64,000 nucleotides of DNA from G963662905 sp963676725 (lineage in GTDB: Bacteria; Bacteroidota; Bacteroidia; Bacteroidales; WRLA01): positions 4,402,001 through 4,466,000 of the forward strand of contig OY781463.1 in assembly GCA_963676725.1 (NCBI GenBank). Reading direction: 5' to 3'. Position 1 is the first letter of the stretch. Each line of letters starts with the position of its first letter. Position numbers and translations under genes: made by a program. A model generated the notes under the pieces. That model did not search any database, was not told the DNA's origin, and saw only the letters and a list, made by a program, of their open reading frames with translations. Of this stretch, positions 36,501-46,012 are shown piece by piece.

Positions 36501-37856
36501 TTAGAAAATCAGGGTAAATACACTGCCTTCGTTCAACTTGGATTTCACGGCAACGCTTCCTTTATGTAGATGCATAATCTGGCGCGACAGGCTCAGCCCA
36601 ATACCACTTCCCGACTTTTTACTGGTGAAAAAGGGCATAAAAATTTTATCCAGAATATCCGGTTTAATGCCTTGCCCGTTATCGCGTATTTCGATACAAA
36701 CCCTGTTGTTGTGATTTTTAAAGGCAAGGAGTTTAATAATGGGGCGGTCAATATGTTTTACGGCGTCTATAGCGTTAACAATCAAATTTATAATCACTTG
36801 ATCGATTAAGTCCGGGTCGGCAGTAATCATCATATCTTCCGGAAATATTTCATAAGAAAAATCTATTTGATTTTCCCCCATGCGTGCTTTCATTAAAAGG
36901 CGGGCACGTTCAAACAGATTACGTACCTCAAAATACCGAAAATTTGGTTTTGGTATACGTGTCAGATTTCTGTAGACTTCCACAAAATTCAATAATCCCT
37001 GCGCCCTATTTGTAATTGTGTGTATTGCGTCATAGACTCCTTCTAGGTCTTCCTGATCGAGTTGGCGTATTTGTTTTTGCCCATCATTTTCGTCAAAAAG
37101 CAGTTCTGTAATTGTATCCGAAAGGCTGGAAATTGGTGTCATGGAATTCATAATCTCATGAGTGAGCACACGAATCATTTTCTGCCAAGCTTCTATTTCT
37201 TTTTCTTCCAATTGTGTATGGATGTCTTGCATAGAAACAAGGATATAACTCTCATTATGCATTCTAAACTCTGTGGCCAGAATGGATATCTGATGAATTT
37301 CATCGTTATGGTATAATTTCAGCAAGTTTTTTTCACCTGATTTCATCCGCATCAGCAAATCGGGCAAACCTTTACGCACTGTTTCCAGCTCATGAATATT
37401 TTTCATGCCGGGAATTCCGAGGAGATCCCGAACGGCCTTATTGTACATATCCACTTTTCCATCGCGCATATACACCAAAATACCGATATTCACATGCTGC
37501 ACAACTGTTTGCAAGTAGTTGTGTTTTTCTTCTTTTTCTGCTCTGTATTTTTTAAACTCATCAATTACATCATTAAAAGCATCGGTAAGTTGTTTGAAAT
37601 TTTTACCACTTTCTTCATAGTGAAATGATGATGTAAAGTCGGCATGTTTTATGGCAAGTAAAAATTGGCTTAATTTTCTGTTGGTTCGTTCTGCATAGGC
37701 AATCAGCTCAATAACCTGGAGCACAATAATGGCCAGAATAATAAAGCAACTGATCCGATAGGCTTCTGCCCCCCAGATCATACTCAGTGCGAAAACACTG
37801 CAAAACAGCAGCATCACCCTGAAAACAATACGTATGCGAAAATTCTTATAAACCAT
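36501..37856 (-). CDS. Sensor histidine kinase, NtrB/NtrY-like
   Basis: 451 residues. Two membrane helices at about 9-30 and 34-55 leave almost no periplasmic loop. A HAMP/linker and PAS domain (about 115-215) precede His233 in LTHEIMNSMTPI, the phosphorylation site. The ATPase has an N box (NLIVNAIDAV), DNGQGIKPDIL and GSGIGLSLSRQI. The signal is probably sensed in the membrane or by the PAS domain. It overlaps the sigma-54 regulator gene by 11 nt, which makes that protein its partner. Confidence 0.92.
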   Translation of the reverse strand: MVYKNFRIRIVFRVMLLFCSVFALSMIWGAEAYRISCFIILAIIVLQVIELIAYAERTNRKLSQFLLAIKHADFTSSFHYEESGKNFKQLTDAFNDVIDEFKKYRAEKEEKHNYLQTVVQHVNIGILVYMRDGKVDMYNKAVRDLLGIPGMKNIHELETVRKGLPDLLMRMKSGEKNLLKLYHNDEIHQISILATEFRMHNESYILVSMQDIHTQLEEKEIEAWQKMIRVLTHEIMNSMTPISSLSDTITELLFDENDGQKQIRQLDQEDLEGVYDAIHTITNRAQGLLNFVEVYRNLTRIPKPNFRYFEVRNLFERARLLMKARMGENQIDFSYEIFPEDMMITADPDLIDQVIINLIVNAIDAVKHIDRPIIKLLAFKNHNNRVCIEIRDNGQGIKPDILDKIFMPFFTSKKSGSGIGLSLSRQIMHLHKGSVAVKSKLNEGSVFTLIF

Positions 37857-39225
37857 ATTTTTCGATGCGCCTGTATAAAGAGGCCCTGGTTAAACCTAAT
37901 TCTTTAGCTGCTTTACTGATATTTCCTCCATGCTTATCAATAACCTTGCGAATGAGCATTTTTTCTGTTTCTTCGAGGTTAAAGTTTGCATTAAGGTTAA
38001 AAGTATCCTCTTCTTCATTTTTTTGCGATAAAAAGAAATCGTGGGCTTGCAAAATATTTGATTCGCTCATAATAACAGCACGCTCCATAGCATGTTGCAG
38101 TTCGCGTATATTCCCCGGCCAGTTATGCATCTGCAAACGCTTGATCGTTGCCGCATTGAGGCGTTTTTTGGGCATTTTGTATTTCTTGCAATAAATAGCC
38201 AAAAAATGCTCTGCCAGTGCCGGAATATCTTCGATACGCTCTCTGAGTGCAGGGATTTTTAATTCAACGGTATTGATGCGGTACAACAAATCCTGTCGGA
38301 ATTTATTATCTTTAACCATCTCATAAAGAGGCATATTTGTTGCACAAATCAGGCGAACATCAATTGATATTTCTTTATTGGTACCCAGACGGATTACTTT
38401 TCTGTTTTGCAGTACGCTCAGCAGTTTTGATTGTAAAGGGAAACTCAGGTTCCCAATTTCATCAAGAAAAATACTGCCTTTATTCGCAGCCTCGAAGCGC
38501 CCCGCCCGATCTTCTTTTGCATCGGTAAATGCACCTTTTTTAAAGCCAAATAGTTCACTCTCAAACAAGCTTTCGCTGATGGCGCCTAAATCAACACTAA
38601 CAAATACTTCGGGACGACGATTTGAGGAGCGATGGATTGCCCTGGCGATTAATTCCTTTCCGGTGCCATTCTCTCCAAGAATCAGCACATTGGCATCGGT
38701 ATGTGCTACTTTTTTCACTGTTGCCAGCACTTTTTGCATGGCAGAAGAATTGCCAATAATATCATAATAGGGCGAATCCTGACCGGAAACCAATAAGGAT
38801 TTTTTACTGCGTAAATCTTCCAACTCCATTTTTGATTGCCGCACCTGCATATTTGCCTGAATTTCGGCCAGGAGCTTTTTATTGTCCCAGGGTTTTAAAA
38901 GGAAATTTGTAGCACCTTCTTTAATGCCTTGCACTGCCAGTTCAATATCTCCATAACCCGTGATAAAAATTACAACTGCTGCCGGGTCTGATTCCAATAT
39001 TGTGTTCAGCCAGAAAAAACCTTCCTTGCCACTGGTGGCATCTCTCGAAAAATTCATATCAAGCAAAATCACATCATAATTTTCACTTTTCATGAGTGAA
39101 GGGATATTTTCCGGATTCTTTTCTGTGTGCACAATGCGAATATGTTGCTTTAAAAATAATTTAGCAGCAAGCAACACATCAGTATCATCGTCAACTATTA
39201 ATATTTTGGCATCAAGCTTATCCAT
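37846..39225 (-). CDS. Sigma-54-dependent response regulator, NtrC family
   Basis: 459 residues. Receiver domain with Asp12, Asp13 and phospho-acceptor Asp56 (VILLDMNF). AAA+ domain with Walker A GENGTGKE, ESELFGFKKGAFTDA (GAFTDA in place of GAFTGA, the sigma-54 contact loop), Walker B IFLDEIGN, and R finger region. C-terminal Fis-type HTH (ISKAAKELGLTRASLYRRIEKYG). When phosphorylated by the kinase encoded downstream it should activate sigma-54 promoters. A -24/-12-like site lies before the divergent efflux operon 250 bp away, the likely target. Confidence 0.93.
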   Translation of the reverse strand: MDKLDAKILIVDDDTDVLLAAKLFLKQHIRIVHTEKNPENIPSLMKSENYDVILLDMNFSRDATSGKEGFFWLNTILESDPAAVVIFITGYGDIELAVQGIKEGATNFLLKPWDNKKLLAEIQANMQVRQSKMELEDLRSKKSLLVSGQDSPYYDIIGNSSAMQKVLATVKKVAHTDANVLILGENGTGKELIARAIHRSSNRRPEVFVSVDLGAISESLFESELFGFKKGAFTDAKEDRAGRFEAANKGSIFLDEIGNLSFPLQSKLLSVLQNRKVIRLGTNKEISIDVRLICATNMPLYEMVKDNKFRQDLLYRINTVELKIPALRERIEDIPALAEHFLAIYCKKYKMPKKRLNAATIKRLQMHNWPGNIRELQHAMERAVIMSESNILQAHDFFLSQKNEEEDTFNLNANFNLEETEKMLIRKVIDKHGGNISKAAKELGLTRASLYRRIEKYGL

Positions 39226-39369
39226 CAGAGGGTGGTTTTAGGTTTCAAATTTTTTGTGTTCTGCTCTCTGGGCGCGCACTTAAACTATGTACTAAGATCA
39301 TACCAAAGTACTATTTTATTATAAAACAGGCTGTTATACTATTCAAGTCCTAATCAAAGGTACAAAAAT
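39226..39369. other. Divergent regulatory region, left part
   Basis: Part of the 302-bp space between the NtrC-like gene and the HlyD gene. I found no open frame and no good promoter for the NtrC-like gene. The right part contains the palindrome and the -24/-12 element described separately. Confidence 0.4.
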
Positions 39370-39385
39370 TGTCCGTTAACGTACA
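39370..39385. promoter_or_regulatory. Possible enhancer (upstream activating) palindrome
   Basis: TGTCCGTTAACGTACA is a 16-bp palindrome with one mismatched pair. It lies about 87 bp upstream of the -24 element at 39472, the usual place for a Fis-type-HTH NtrC-family enhancer. Assignment to the neighbouring regulator is inference. Confidence 0.4.
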
Positions 39386-39470
39386 TATGTTCCTGAATAA
39401 TTGTACAAGCTTTTCACAACAAGCAAAATCACTGTTTTTTAGTTTTCTGTTAATCAGATAATTACACAGA

Positions 39471-39486
39471 TTGGCACAAAATTGGT
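39471..39486 (+). promoter_or_regulatory. Sigma-54-like -24/-12 promoter of the efflux operon
   Basis: TTGGCAC (39471-39477), 5 nt, then TGGT (39483-39486). The -24 GG and the -12 G are in correct register; the consensus -12 GC is GT here. Transcription would start near 39498, about 30 nt before ATG 39528. Confidence 0.5.
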
Positions 39487-39527
39487 AAATGCAAGCATCA
39501 TTAACAGCCCGACTAAATTTTACACTC

Positions 39528-40778
39528 ATGGATAAAATTATTAAAAAGAAGAAATGGACTACGAAAAAAATCGCGAGCATAGCAGCTATCGCACTATTTG
39601 CTTTTTTAATCGTACACATTTTGTTCCTCAGAGACAAAAGCAGCAGACTATATGTTGAAAAAGAACAACTTACAATTACGGAGGTTGTTTTGGACAAATT
39701 TCAAGAATTTATTCCCATTGATGGTGTTGTTCATCCAAAAACAACCATTCATATTGATGCCGTGCAGGGAGGAATTGTTGAACATATTTTCGTTGAAGAT
39801 GGCGCCCTCCTTAAAAAAGGCGATACAATTATAAAATTAAATAATGCGAATATGGAACTGCGCTTCATGGAGCAGGAAACCCGCATTTATGATGCCATCA
39901 ACAACCTGCAAAATTCAATGATTAGTCTGGAACGAAATGGTTTTCAGCGACAAAAAGAAATCATTGAAGTGTCCTTTCAAATAGATCAAACACGAAAAGA
40001 CTTTGAACGCAAGGACCAATTGTACCAGGATCAACTTATTTCTGACAAAGAGTACGAAGATGCAAAACGCGAATTTGATTATTCCATTAAGCAATTGGAA
40101 ATATCGCTAAAACTTAAGCGCCTCGACAGTCTCTCTGCCATCAAACAAACTCGGCAAATCAACAATAGTATTGCGCGTATGGACAACAACCTGCTTCTTC
40201 TGCGCCGAAACCTAGAAAACCTATATATAAAAGCACCGGCAGCAGGAAAACTCTCTTCATTTGAAGCAGAAATTGGCGAAACAAAAAATGTAGGCGAACA
40301 TCTTGGTCAAATAGATATTGCCGACGGTTTTAAACTACGTGCAAATATTGATGAGCGATATACCTCGAGGGTTTTTATCGGACAAGAAGCCGAATACGAT
40401 TTTGGTGGAAAAGTATATAATTTGAGCATAAGTAAAATATATACCGACGTAACTAATGGCTCCTTTCAGGTAGATTTGGTGTTTTTAAATGATGAACCAA
40501 CCCATATAAAAAGGGGACAAACGCTTCAGCTCCGCTTAAAGTTCAGTAGTGCTACAGATGCACTTATCATCAGAAAAGGTGGCTTTTTCCAAGAAACCGG
40601 AGGAAACTGGATTTATATAGTTGATCCGAGTGGTGAATTTGCTGTAAAACGCAACATCCGTTTAGGAAGACAAAACACAAGGCATTATGAAGTAATGGAA
40701 GGCTTAAATGAAGGCGAAAAAGTTATTATTTCATCCTATGACAGCTTTGGCGGAAAAGACAAACTTATATTCAAATAA
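39528..40778 (+). CDS. HlyD-family periplasmic adaptor of an ABC efflux system
   Basis: 416 residues from ATG 39528; the frame upstream to 39489 would overlap the -12 promoter element. One N-terminal membrane helix (IASIAAIALFAFLIVHILFL). A first lipoyl half-motif (IVEHIFVEDGALLKKGD), a coiled-coil hairpin (about 110-225), a second lipoyl half (LYIKAPAAGKLSSFEAEIGE) and a beta-barrel (RANIDERYTSRVFIGQEA) follow. It bridges an inner-membrane ABC permease to an outer-membrane channel. Next in the operon are the ATPase and permease genes. No TolC-like gene is present. Confidence 0.88.
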   Translation: MDKIIKKKKWTTKKIASIAAIALFAFLIVHILFLRDKSSRLYVEKEQLTITEVVLDKFQEFIPIDGVVHPKTTIHIDAVQGGIVEHIFVEDGALLKKGDTIIKLNNANMELRFMEQETRIYDAINNLQNSMISLERNGFQRQKEIIEVSFQIDQTRKDFERKDQLYQDQLISDKEYEDAKREFDYSIKQLEISLKLKRLDSLSAIKQTRQINNSIARMDNNLLLLRRNLENLYIKAPAAGKLSSFEAEIGETKNVGEHLGQIDIADGFKLRANIDERYTSRVFIGQEAEYDFGGKVYNLSISKIYTDVTNGSFQVDLVFLNDEPTHIKRGQTLQLRLKFSSATDALIIRKGGFFQETGGNWIYIVDPSGEFAVKRNIRLGRQNTRHYEVMEGLNEGEKVIISSYDSFGGKDKLIFK

Positions 40779-40876
40779 AAAACAAAACAGTCGCGCTTTT
40801 GCGTAATACCTTGTTTTTCATATTATTAATTTGCACAATATCTAACTGGAAATTATAAACAATAAAACCTGCAAAC

Positions 40877-41575
40877 ATGGAAAAAATGATCAAAACTACA
40901 GAACTGATGAAAGTATTCAGGACTGATGAAGTTGAAACCACTGCATTGAGCAAGGTAAACCTTGAAATTGAAAAAGGTGAATTTGTGGCAATTATGGGCC
41001 CATCGGGCTGCGGTAAATCAACATTGCTGAATATCCTCGGGCTGCTGGACAACCCCAGTGGCGGTGCCTATCATTTTCTTGACAATGAAGTTTCCCGTTT
41101 CAGTGAACGCAATAGGGCAAAACTTCGTAAAGAAAACATCGGTTTCGTTTTTCAAAATTTTAACCTGATTGATGAGCTCAATGTATTTGAAAATGTTGAA
41201 CTTCCTTTGATTTATCTGGGATACAGCTCAAAGGAGCGCAAAGCCCGTGTTGATGAGGTGTTGGAACAAATGCAAATTATCCACCGTAAAAAACACTTTC
41301 CCCTGCAACTATCCGGTGGTCAACAACAACGTGTTGCTGTGGCACGCGCTGTGGTAGCAAAACCCTCACTCATTCTTGCGGATGAGCCAACAGGAAACCT
41401 CGACTCTGCTCATGGCGAAGAAGTAATGAACCTTCTGGACAACCTGAATCAGGGCGGCACCACTATTGTGATGGTTACCCACTCCCAGCGCGATGCAGAA
41501 TACGCCCGACGTATTGTTCGCCTCTTTGATGGTCAGGTTATTAATGAAAACATAAAATCGCGTAGTATCCTCTAA
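40877..41575 (+). CDS. ABC transporter ATPase, LolD/MacB type
   Basis: 232 residues. Walker A GPSGCGKST, Q-loop FVFQNFNL, signature LSGGQQQR, Walker B LILADEPTG, H-loop VTHSQ. The sequence type is that of mechanotransmitting type VII ABC systems (MacB, LolCDE, FtsE). It powers the permease encoded 51 nt downstream. It is preceded by the HlyD adaptor gene with a 98-nt gap; the three form one operon. Confidence 0.93.
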   Translation: MEKMIKTTELMKVFRTDEVETTALSKVNLEIEKGEFVAIMGPSGCGKSTLLNILGLLDNPSGGAYHFLDNEVSRFSERNRAKLRKENIGFVFQNFNLIDELNVFENVELPLIYLGYSSKERKARVDEVLEQMQIIHRKKHFPLQLSGGQQQRVAVARAVVAKPSLILADEPTGNLDSAHGEEVMNLLDNLNQGGTTIVMVTHSQRDAEYARRIVRLFDGQVINENIKSRSIL

Positions 41576-41626
41576 AACCAATATTTTAAATCCTCGATAA
41601 CTAACCTCCATAACACCCCAACCCCC

Positions 41627-44020
41627 ATGATCCGGAATTACTTTAAAGTCGCTTTCAGAAACCTTTATCGTCAAGGAGCTTATTCGCTTATTAATATAAT
41701 CGGGCTAAGTGTAGGTATTGCTTCTTTTCTGCTAATTGTTTTGTATGTGCAATACGAATTATCTTTTGATAATCAGGCCAGGAACAGCCAAAACCTTTAC
41801 CGGGTCGTGGAAATACAAAACCACGAAGGTGTTGGAGAACAACATGTTGCCTTCACACCGGGACCAATGCTTCAAGCTATGGTTGACAACACACCTGAAG
41901 TCATTAATGGCTTCAGGTTTATGGGTTGGGGAACAATTCCCGTAAAAATTGGGGAACACTTCTTCCAACAGAAAAATGTAACTTTTACTGATCCTGATAT
42001 CATTTACAGCCTAAATATTGAGCTTCTTTATGGAGATACAGCAACGGCCCTTAATGAAGCCCGCTCTGTTGTTCTTTCGGAATCTTCTGCCATTAAGATG
42101 TTTGGTAATGCCGCTTCTGCTATGAATCAAATTATTGACCTTCAGGGTTATAGTGGCTTTAAAGTAAGTGGTGTTATGAAAGATTTTCCGGAAACCAGCC
42201 ATTTGAAAGCAGGAATGCTTATTCCTTTTAAAACCATTGAGGAAGAATTTGAATGGATACGTGGCTGGGGCTCAAACTGCACGGCAGCATACATTCGCCT
42301 TGCGGAGGGTACAGATCCTATAATGCTTGGTAATAAATTCACAGAATATATTGCTGAACGATTTATGGAAAAGAATGATAATCCGTACTCTGTTTACCTT
42401 CAAGATTTTAATAAAATTCACCTTCAATCAAGCCATATAAAATTTCAGACCAATTACAATATGGGCAATATCTCCAATATCTATATTTTCGGTGCCATTG
42501 CCATTCTTGTACTCATTATTGCATGCATCAATTATATTAACCTCAGCATTGCCCGATCGGTAAAAAGAGCCCGTGAAGTTGGTATGAGAAAAGTTCTGGG
42601 AGCCAGTCGGATGAATCTTACACGACAGTTCCTTGGCGAATCCTTGCTTCTGGTATTGGCTTCTGTAATCATTGCAGTAATGATGGTCGAACTATTGGTT
42701 CCTTTCTTTAATCAGTTATTGAATACACATATAGAATTAAGCTATACAAGCAATCACTTTTTTATGATGGTCATCCCTGCATTATGGATACTTGTTAGTT
42801 TAATTAGTGGGAGTTATCCTGCATTTTACCTTTCCTCCTATGAAGCTGCAAGTGTGCTGAAATCGGGCTCCGGAAGAAGCGCAAACAGTGGCGGTTGGCT
42901 TAGTAAAGGATTAGTTATTTTTCAGTTTACTGTTTCTGTTGTGTTGATTATCACCATACTTGTGGTTCAATCGCAAATCTCATTTATGCGCGAAAAAGAT
43001 CCCGGTTTTAATTACCATAATGTTGCCGGTGTGCCCCTTTACGGTGATGATGAAGAGGAAGACATGGAGAATATTGCTGCAGAAATCAGCAAAAATGCCG
43101 ATATTACTGATTATTGTTTTGCTTCCGGTTTTAATGGAGCCAGCGGAAACCAATCTACATTAAGCATCGATGATACTGTCCAATCAAAAATAATGATGCG
43201 CATCGGCTTTATTGATCCCAATTTCTTAAAAACCATGGAAATACCGATTGTTAAGGGAAGAAATTTCAGCTCCGAAAGTGATTGGGACAAAAAAAACAGT
43301 GTAATTTTAAACCAAGCTGCCGTTGATTATCTAGGTTGGGAAAATCCTATTGGGAAAAAATTCCAAAATTATTATGATGATAGCCTTCCTTCGCTTAGCG
43401 TTATTGGTGTGATCGCTGATTATAATTACTACAGCATGCACAACCCTATTGAGCCTGCAGCCTTTTTATGGCATCCCGAGAGCTTTACCGACTTACTTGT
43501 CCGCTATCATCCCGAAAAACAAGATGCCGTAAAAAAATACACAGAGAAAATCTGGGCAGATCTTTTTCCGGGCAAAATCATGAACTATATGATTATCAAC
43601 GATCTGGTGAACAAACAATATCAAAAAGAAGCAAACAGCCTCTTATTGTTTAGCTATTTTACGCTCCTCAGCATCCTCATCAGCTGTATGGGACTGTTTG
43701 GGCTTACTTCATTAATTACCGAACAAAGAACAAAAGAAGTGGGCATCAGAAAAGCATTGGGAGGAAGCACCTATAGCGTTAGTATGCTCATGGTCAAATA
43801 TTTTATTCGCCTTGTGGCCATATCGGGAATCATCGCCATTCCTTTTGGATATATCATTGCCAATGATTTTCTCAACCATTTTGCCTATAAAATCACGCTT
43901 GGCGCCCATTATTTCATTATCAGCCTATTGATTGCCCTAGTAATTGCATTTCTCACCATCATTATTAAGGTATTTGCCGTGGCGAATTCTAATCCTGTTC
44001 ATGCATTACGCTATGAATAA
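41627..44020 (+). CDS. ABC transporter permease, FtsX/MacB type, duplicated
   Basis: 797 residues with eight membrane helices in two FtsX-like halves: one helix, a periplasmic MacB-PCD domain (about 40-260), three helices, then a second set (helix near 430, periplasmic domain 450-660, three helices). KRAREVGMRKVLGASR and QRTKEVGIRKALGGST are the coupling helices, one per half. Such proteins export peptides, toxins or lipoproteins, or remodel the envelope. It is probably induced through the sigma-54-like promoter upstream of the operon. Confidence 0.92.
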   Translation: MIRNYFKVAFRNLYRQGAYSLINIIGLSVGIASFLLIVLYVQYELSFDNQARNSQNLYRVVEIQNHEGVGEQHVAFTPGPMLQAMVDNTPEVINGFRFMGWGTIPVKIGEHFFQQKNVTFTDPDIIYSLNIELLYGDTATALNEARSVVLSESSAIKMFGNAASAMNQIIDLQGYSGFKVSGVMKDFPETSHLKAGMLIPFKTIEEEFEWIRGWGSNCTAAYIRLAEGTDPIMLGNKFTEYIAERFMEKNDNPYSVYLQDFNKIHLQSSHIKFQTNYNMGNISNIYIFGAIAILVLIIACINYINLSIARSVKRAREVGMRKVLGASRMNLTRQFLGESLLLVLASVIIAVMMVELLVPFFNQLLNTHIELSYTSNHFFMMVIPALWILVSLISGSYPAFYLSSYEAASVLKSGSGRSANSGGWLSKGLVIFQFTVSVVLIITILVVQSQISFMREKDPGFNYHNVAGVPLYGDDEEEDMENIAAEISKNADITDYCFASGFNGASGNQSTLSIDDTVQSKIMMRIGFIDPNFLKTMEIPIVKGRNFSSESDWDKKNSVILNQAAVDYLGWENPIGKKFQNYYDDSLPSLSVIGVIADYNYYSMHNPIEPAAFLWHPESFTDLLVRYHPEKQDAVKKYTEKIWADLFPGKIMNYMIINDLVNKQYQKEANSLLLFSYFTLLSILISCMGLFGLTSLITEQRTKEVGIRKALGGSTYSVSMLMVKYFIRLVAISGIIAIPFGYIIANDFLNHFAYKITLGAHYFIISLLIALVIAFLTIIIKVFAVANSNPVHALRYE

Positions 44021-44058
44021 TCGTATCTTGCACGGATAATAATCCTTATACAAATTTT

Positions 44059-44238
44059 ATGAGACTATTCGTTTATAGTACCGGCGTTCTTTCGTTTATG
44101 CTTCTTCCACTGAGTGTTTTGTTTAAACTCCTTCATTGGCAAGGGGCAAATATTTTGCTGATCTGCGGTATGCTGGTGTTTGCCTTTCTATTTGTTCCTT
44201 TTGCTGGCATTTATCTCTATCAAACAAGGAAAAAATGA
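44059..44238 (+). CDS. Small two-TM membrane protein, GldL-like N-terminal motif
   Basis: 59 residues, ATG 44059 to TGA 44236-44238. Two hydrophobic helices (about 5-22 and 32-52) are joined by LFKLLHWQGAN, which resembles the K-x-x-H-W-P-G-A loop of the gliding/T9SS motor protein GldL and of small Bacteroidota membrane proteins. Its codon use is normal and the C-terminus is basic (QTRKK). It sits 38 nt after the permease gene and 56 nt before the S41 protease. Function unknown; it is not GldL itself, which is longer and paired with gldM. Confidence 0.6.
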   Translation: MRLFVYSTGVLSFMLLPLSVLFKLLHWQGANILLICGMLVFAFLFVPFAGIYLYQTRKK

Positions 44239-44294
44239 TATAATAAACTGTTGGCACTTTCGTTAATGTGGCCAATACGAATAAACTAGCGTGC

Positions 44295-45932
44295 ATGTCA
44301 AAGAAACGAATCATCATTTACTTTCCTGTATTCATCGCATTGGCCATTGTTGCCGGAATATACCTTGGCAGCCTATTCCGTCAAACAGGTTCAAGCGAAA
44401 CACAATTGTTTTCATTTAGCCCTTCCTATGATAAACTCAGCGATATTCGAAATTTTATTCTGAAGGAATATGTTGACAGTCTGGATGAATCAGGCCTCAC
44501 AGAAAATGCTATTCAGGGTCTGTTGAAAGACCTTGACCCGCATTCTGCTTATATTCCCGCAGAAGTATTTGACGAAATGAACGACCCTTTGGAGGGAAGT
44601 TTTGAAGGAATTGGTGTTCAGTTTCGTGTTGAAAAAGACACAATAATGGTCATTCAATCCATTAGTGGCGGGCCATCAGAAAAAGCAGGAATCAAAGCAG
44701 GAGACCGCATTGTAATGGTTGATAATGATACCCTTGCAGGAAAAAACCTGAGCAATAAAGATGTGATTGACCGCCTGAAAGGGGAACGCGGTAGTGCTGC
44801 TGATATTCATGTTTTCAGGAAAGGGCATTCTGGTTTGCTTCCTTTTAATATTACACGCGATATTATTCCAACCTACAGTATTGATGTTGCTTATCTGCTC
44901 GACGACAGCATTGGCTATATCCGTCTCAGCCGTTTTTCTGCAACAACAAGCCACGAGTTTGAAGAGAAACTAATGGCATTGGATTCTCTCGGTTGCAAAT
45001 CATTAATCCTTGACCTGCGTGGCAATTCGGGAGGATATTTGCAATCGGCCATCGATGTAAGCGATCATTTTCTCCCGGAAGGGAAAACCATAGTATTTAC
45101 TGAAGGCAACAAACGCCCACGCCGTGATTATTACTCCACAGATAAAGGCCTTTTTGAAGGGCGCGAGCTGGTGGTTTTGATTGATGAGGGCTCTGCCTCT
45201 GCCAGTGAAATTGTTGCCGGAGCTTTGCAAGACAATGATATTGGAACAATTATCGGGCGGCGTTCGTTCGGAAAAGGTTTGGTACAAGAACAGCTAAACC
45301 TCCCCGATGGTTCTGCACTCCGTTTAACCGTTGCCCGATATTTTACTCCAACGGGACGCTCCATTCAAAAAGAATATCATGGGCAAGATGACGCCTATGA
45401 ATACGAATTAGCTGAACGATTGTATCATGGCGAACTCACTTCGGCAGACAGCATACATTTTGTTGATAGCCTCAGCTTTACTACACCGGGTGGAAAAACC
45501 GTTTATGGAGGTGGTGGCATCATGCCCGATGTTTATGTTCCTTTAGAATCCGGCACAGAATTTATCATTTTTAATAAGCTGATCGATAGAGGCGTATTGC
45601 ATCGCTTTGCTTTTGAATATACAGATAATCACAGGAATAGCCTCGAAAAATACAAAGACACCAAAACCTTTCTAAACGCCTTTGTTCTTGATGACCAAAT
45701 CTATCAGTCCTTTTTGGATTATTGTAAAAAAGAAGGCCTGGAAATAACGAAAAAGGAATTAGCAGGAACCGAAAAAAGAATCCGCACTTTATTACAGGCA
45801 TATATCGCGCGCAATATTTTGGATGATGCAGGTTTTTATCCGACTTACCATCAAATAGATAAAGCCATGCAACAGGCTCTGATCGAATTGGGTGATACGA
45901 ACCTGAACTCCACTTATTGGAAAGGGGTTTAA
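44295..45932 (+). CDS. S41 family C-terminal processing peptidase
   Basis: 545 residues from ATG 44295; a GTG at 44268 is the alternative. N-terminal membrane anchor (IIIYFPVFIALAIVAGIYLG). PDZ domain about 95-185 (GIGVQF...GGPSEKAGIKAGD). Catalytic Ser302 in GSASASE and Lys327 in FGKGLVQ, 25 residues apart as in Tsp/CtpA. LDLRGNSGGYL is conserved. After the protease core a helical C-terminal region of about 170 residues is typical of Bacteroidota members. It cuts periplasmic proteins from the C-terminus. Not obviously operonic with the DMT gene 80 nt downstream. Confidence 0.93.
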   Translation: MSKKRIIIYFPVFIALAIVAGIYLGSLFRQTGSSETQLFSFSPSYDKLSDIRNFILKEYVDSLDESGLTENAIQGLLKDLDPHSAYIPAEVFDEMNDPLEGSFEGIGVQFRVEKDTIMVIQSISGGPSEKAGIKAGDRIVMVDNDTLAGKNLSNKDVIDRLKGERGSAADIHVFRKGHSGLLPFNITRDIIPTYSIDVAYLLDDSIGYIRLSRFSATTSHEFEEKLMALDSLGCKSLILDLRGNSGGYLQSAIDVSDHFLPEGKTIVFTEGNKRPRRDYYSTDKGLFEGRELVVLIDEGSASASEIVAGALQDNDIGTIIGRRSFGKGLVQEQLNLPDGSALRLTVARYFTPTGRSIQKEYHGQDDAYEYELAERLYHGELTSADSIHFVDSLSFTTPGGKTVYGGGGIMPDVYVPLESGTEFIIFNKLIDRGVLHRFAFEYTDNHRNSLEKYKDTKTFLNAFVLDDQIYQSFLDYCKKEGLEITKKELAGTEKRIRTLLQAYIARNILDDAGFYPTYHQIDKAMQQALIELGDTNLNSTYWKGV

Positions 45933-46012
45933 TTAAACCTTCATGAATTCGCAGAATAAAGCTATTTTCGTTGCCGTCTCAGAAATTGGGATAATACTAT
46001 AATAAATCACCA

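Noticed and set aside
44252..44265. TGGCACTTTCGTTAA upstream of the S41 protease as a second sigma-54 promoter
   Set aside because: The -24 half is perfect but the -12 half lacks the essential G (TTAA for TTGC), and the position is very close to the start codon.
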